27,679 nt of DNA from Saccoglossus kowalevskii (Eukaryota; Hemichordata; Enteropneusta; Harrimaniidae): positions 1 to 27,679 of the forward strand of contig NW_003144132.1 in the NCBI RefSeq assembly GCF_000003605.2. Reading direction: 5' to 3'. The notes below the pieces were generated by a model. The model was given only the letters and a program-made list of their open reading frames with translations. It searched no databases and had not been told where the DNA came from. Below, piece by piece: positions 24,539-27,679 of the stretch (its first letter is position 1; each line of letters opens with the position of its first letter). Made by a program: the position numbers and the translations under genes.

Positions 24539-25500
24539 ATATTGACATCACAGTTACAAAAACACTTCTTAAATTGACATACGACAATTGTACGTGAGTG
24601 ACAAAATTCAACAAATATTATTGACATCACAGTTACAAAAACACTTCTTAAATTGACATACGACATTTGTACGTGAGTGACAAAATTCAACAAATATTAT
24701 TGACATCACAGTTACAAAACACTTCTTAAATTGACATACGACATTTGTACGCGAGTGACAAATTTCACAAATATTATTGACATCACAGTTACAAAACACT
24801 TCTTAAATTGACATAACGACATTTGTACGCGAGTGACAAAATTCAACAAATATTAGTGACATCACAGTTACAAAAACACTTCTTAAATTGACATACGACA
24901 TTTGTACGCGAGTGACAAAATTCAACAAATATTATTGACATCACAGTTACAAAAACACTTCTTAAATTGACATACGACATTTGTACGTGAGTGACAAATT
25001 TCAACAAATATTATTGACATCACAGTTACAAAAAACACTTCTTAAATTGACATACGACATTTGTACGTGAGTGACAAATTTCAACAAATATTATTGACAT
25101 CACAGTTACAAAAACACTTCTTAAATTGACATACGACATTTGTACGTGAGTGACAAAATTCAACAAATATTATTGACATCACAGTTACAAAAACACTTCT
25201 TAAATTGACATACGACATTTGTACGTGAGTGACAAATTTCAACAAATATTATTGACATCACAGTTACAAAAACACTTCTTAAATTGACATACGACATTTG
25301 TACGTGAGTGACAAATTTCAACAAATATTATTGACATCACAGTTACAAAAAACACTTCTTAAATTGACATACGACATTTGTACGTGAGTGACAAATTTCA
25401 ACAAATATTATTGACATCACAGTTACAAAAACACTTCTTAAATTGACATACGACAATTGTACGTGAGTGACAAAATTCAACAAATATTGACATCACAGTT
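24539..25500 (+). repeat. Ordinary monomers with an indel-rich spot
   Basis: About 12 monomers, no gene. About 24,700-24,860 holds a dense run of private changes: two TTACAAAACAC runs, AATTTCACAAATATT, GACATAACGAC and ATTAGTGACATC. Flanking monomers are close to consensus. Confidence 0.8.
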
Positions 25501-27679
25501 ACAAAAACACTTCTTAAATTGACATACGACATTTGTACGTGAGTGAAAAAATTCAACAAATAATATTGACATCAGTTACAAAAACACTTCTTAAATTGAC
25601 ATACGACATTTGTACGTGAGTGACAAAATTCAACAAATATTATTGACATCACAGTTACAAAAAACACTTCTTAAATTGACATACGACATTTGTACGTGAG
25701 TGACAAAATTCAACAAATAATATTGACATCACAGTTACAAAAACACTTCTTAAATTGACATACGACATTTGTACGTGAGTGACAAATTTCAACAAATTTT
25801 ATTGACATCACAGTTACAAAAAACACTTCTTAAATTGACATATGACATTTGTACGTGAGTGACAAAATTCAACAATATTATTGACATCACAGTTACAAAA
25901 ACACTTCTTAAATTGACATACAACATTTGTACGTGAGTGCCAAAATTCAACAAATAATATTGACATCACAGTTACAAAAACACTTCTTAAATTGACATAC
26001 GACAATTGTACGTGAGTGACAAAATTCAACAAATATTGACATCACAGTTACAAAAACACTTCTTAAATTGACATACGACAATTGTACGTGAGTGACAAAA
26101 TTCAACAAATATTATTGACATCACAGTTACAAAAACACTTCTTAAATTGACATACGACATTTGTACGTGAGTGACAAAATTCAACAAATATTATTGACAT
26201 CACAGTTACAAAAACACTTCTTAAATTGACATACGACATTTGTACGTGAGTGACAAAATTCAACAAATATTATTGACATCACAGTTACAAAAACACTTCT
26301 TAAATTGACATACGACATTTGTACGCGAGTGACAAAATTCAACAAATATTATTGACATCACAGTTACAAAAACACTTCTTAAATTGACCTACGACATTTG
26401 TACGTGAGTGACAAATTTCAACAAATATTATTGACATCACAGTTACAAAAACACTTCTTAAATTGACATACGACATTTGTACGTGAGTGACAAAATTCAA
26501 CAAATATTATTGACATCACAGTTACAAAAAAAACACTTCTTAAATTGACATACGACAATTGTACGTGACAAAATTCAACAAATATTGACATCACAGTTAC
26601 AAAAACACTTCTTAAATTGACATACGACAATTGTACGTGACAAAATTCAACAAATATTATTGACATCACAGTTACAAAAACACTTCTTAAATTGACATAC
26701 GACATTTGTACGTGACTGACAAATTTCAACAAATATTATTGACATCACAGTTCCAAAAAACACTTCTTAAATTGACATACGACATTTGTACGTGAGTGAC
26801 AAAATTCAACAAATAATATTGACATCACAGTTACAAAAACACTTCTTAAATTGACATACGACATTTGTACGTGAGTGACAAATTTCAACAAATATTATTG
26901 ACATCACAGTTACAAAAAACACTTCTTAAATTGACATATGACATTTGTACGTGAGTGACAAAATTCAACAATATTATTGACATCACAGTTACAAAAACAC
27001 TTCTTAAATTGACATACAACATTTGTACGTGAGTGCCAAAATTCAACAAATAATATTGACATCACAGTTACAAAAACACTTCTTAAATTGACATACGACA
27101 ATTGTACGTGAGTGACAAAATTCAACAAATATTGACATCACAGTTACAAAAACACTTCTTAAATTGACATACGACAATTGTACGTGAGTGACAAAATTCA
27201 ACAAATATTATTGACATCACAGTTACAAAAACACTTCTTAAATTGACATACGACATTTGTACGTGAGTGACAAAATTCAACAAATATTATTGACATCACA
27301 GTTACAAAAACACTTCTTATATTGACATACGACATTTGTACGTGAGTGACAAAATTCAACAAATATTATTGACATCACAGTTACAAAAACACTTCTTAAA
27401 TTGACATACGACATTTGTACGCGAGTGACAAAATTCAACAAATATTATTGACATCACAGTTACAAAAACACTTCTTAAATTGACCTACGACATTTGTACG
27501 TGAGTGACAAATTTCAACAAATATTATTGACATCACAGTTACAAAAACACTTCTTAAATTGACATACGACATTTGTACGTGAGTGACAAAATTCAACAAA
27601 TATTATTGACATCACAGTTACAAAAAAAACACGGTCTTGAATTGACATACGACATTTGTACGTGAGTGACAAAATCAAC
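25501..27679 (+). repeat. Right segment: D monomer, two T blocks in a 1,096-bp tandem duplication
   Basis: The D monomer is at 25545. T blocks are at 25837 and 26933, 1,096 bp apart, sharing the rare GTGAGTGCCAAAATTC (25940 and 27036) and each followed by a C pair (GACCTAC at 26386 and 27482). Between them is a degenerate J-like stretch at about 26,520-26,660, with two GTGA-deleted monomers and an eight-A run but no AAAAATAC. The last 80 bp contain odd changes: CACGGTCTTGAATTG near 27,631 and AAAATCAAC at the very end. About 27,420-27,630 matches 22,170-22,390 at offset 5,248. Confidence 0.85.

Larger units (their letters stand above)
1..27679 (+). repeat. AT-rich satellite array, ~79-bp monomer, ~350 head-to-tail copies
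   Basis: Every line of the window can be read as the same unit, with recurring words in fixed order: TTGACATACGACA, TTTGTACGTGAGTGAC, AAAATTCAACAAATATT, ATTGACATCACAG, TTACAAAAACACTTCTTAAA. The distance between equivalent positions in canonical monomers is 79 bp (for example 2041 and 2120). Monomers differ from one another by a few substitutions and by recurrent 1-, 2-, 3- and 4-bp indels. All copies are in the same orientation; I saw no inverted monomer and no non-repeat insertion. Known biology: long homogenised arrays like this are typical of eukaryotic satellite DNA at centromeric, pericentromeric or subtelomeric heterochromatin. The family itself is not one I recognise, so no satellite name is given. 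The array reaches both window edges, so its true length is unknown. Confidence 0.97.

Noticed and set aside
3901-26760. CAGTTCCAAAAAAC shared at 3901 and 26751 as evidence of a duplication
   Set aside because: The next monomers differ (TACAAC after the first, TACGAC after the second) and no other rare variant is shared at that offset. Independent mutation is as likely.
1618-27128. Reverse-strand open reading frames of 63-144 codons as genes
   Set aside because: They recur with every block, are translations of the same repeat in shifting frames, and mostly need TTG or GTG starts (for example TTG at 1834-1836 and GTG at 12198-12200). They have no ribosome-binding context, no domain and no conserved frame. 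They are by-products of the satellite.
1-27679. CRISPR array
   Set aside because: The repeats are directly contiguous, and the whole 79-bp unit is conserved. There are no unique spacers between short constant repeats and no cas genes.
1-27679. Bacterial promoters from the many TTGACA words
   Set aside because: TTGACA matches a -35 box twice per monomer, but the positions about 17 bp downstream read AGTGAC or CTTCTT, not a -10 element. No gene follows. The match is a chance property of the monomer.
1-27679. Transposable element or LTR insertion inside the array
   Set aside because: I found no break in the repeat pattern, no terminal inverted repeats, no target-site duplication and no coding remnants.
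1-27679. CENP-B box
   Set aside because: The G/C-rich core of the box is absent. The monomer is about 29% G+C and has nothing similar. This does not exclude a centromeric role.
1-27679. Plasmid iteron origin or telomere repeat
   Set aside because: Iterons are about 20 bp, few, and next to a rep gene. Telomere repeats are 5-8 bp and G-rich on one strand. Neither fits a 79-bp A-rich unit in hundreds of copies.
1-27679. Nucleosome phasing (two monomers are 158 bp) and phased A-tracts
   Set aside because: Dimer length is near, but not at, a core-particle length. A-runs within the monomer are not spaced at a clear helical period, so I see no support beyond suggestion.

Overview
The whole 27,679-bp window is one uninterrupted, head-to-tail satellite DNA array. 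The repeat unit is about 79 bp and there are roughly 350 copies (27,679 divided by a mean of about 78.5 bp), all in the same orientation. I found no protein-coding gene, RNA gene, transposon, CRISPR array or unique single-copy stretch. The canonical monomer has A 33, T 23, C 14, G 9 (about 29% G+C) and two CpG sites. Length classes come from small recurrent indels: 80-82 bp (longer A run), 78 bp (one base lost), 77 bp (CA lost from CATCACAG), 76 bp (ATT lost from AAATATTATTG), 75 bp (GTGA lost from GTACGTGAGTGAC) and 72 bp (both of the last two). A long homogenised array of this kind points to eukaryotic nuclear heterochromatin (centromeric, pericentromeric or subtelomeric satellite). Nothing in the window identifies the species.

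Layout. About 1-1,250 is a mixed run of monomers. About 1,250-2,985 holds two copies of an 866/867-bp, 11-monomer unit. About 2,986-5,800 is a mosaic rich in AAATTT-type monomers and contains copies of the first 0.8 kb. About 5,800-9,100 is dominated by a three-monomer block, called R here. From about 9,100 to the right end the array is built from a small set of diagnostic blocks repeated at fixed spacings. C is a GTACGCG monomer followed by a GACCTAC monomer. J is a long A run, then a 72-bp monomer, then an AAAAATAC variant. A is GTACACGAG. K is GTATGTGAG. T is GACATATGAC, then a CAACAATATT monomer, then a TACAAC monomer. Where complete, the order is C, J (+299), A (+188 from J), K (+342 from J), T (+873 from J).

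These composite blocks are higher-order repeats. Copies share rare private variants at constant offsets (866, 1,096, 3,134, 4,853, 5,039, 6,110 and 17,143 bp). This shows repeated multi-monomer segmental duplication, as expected from unequal exchange or replication slippage, rather than amplification of single monomers only. Two CpG-containing sites in the monomer carry most of the diagnostic changes, often as CG to TG or CA, which suggests past cytosine methylation.

Reverse-strand open frames of 63-144 codons exist throughout. They follow from the monomer having two stop-free frames on the minus strand and a length that is not a multiple of three. They are not annotated as genes.
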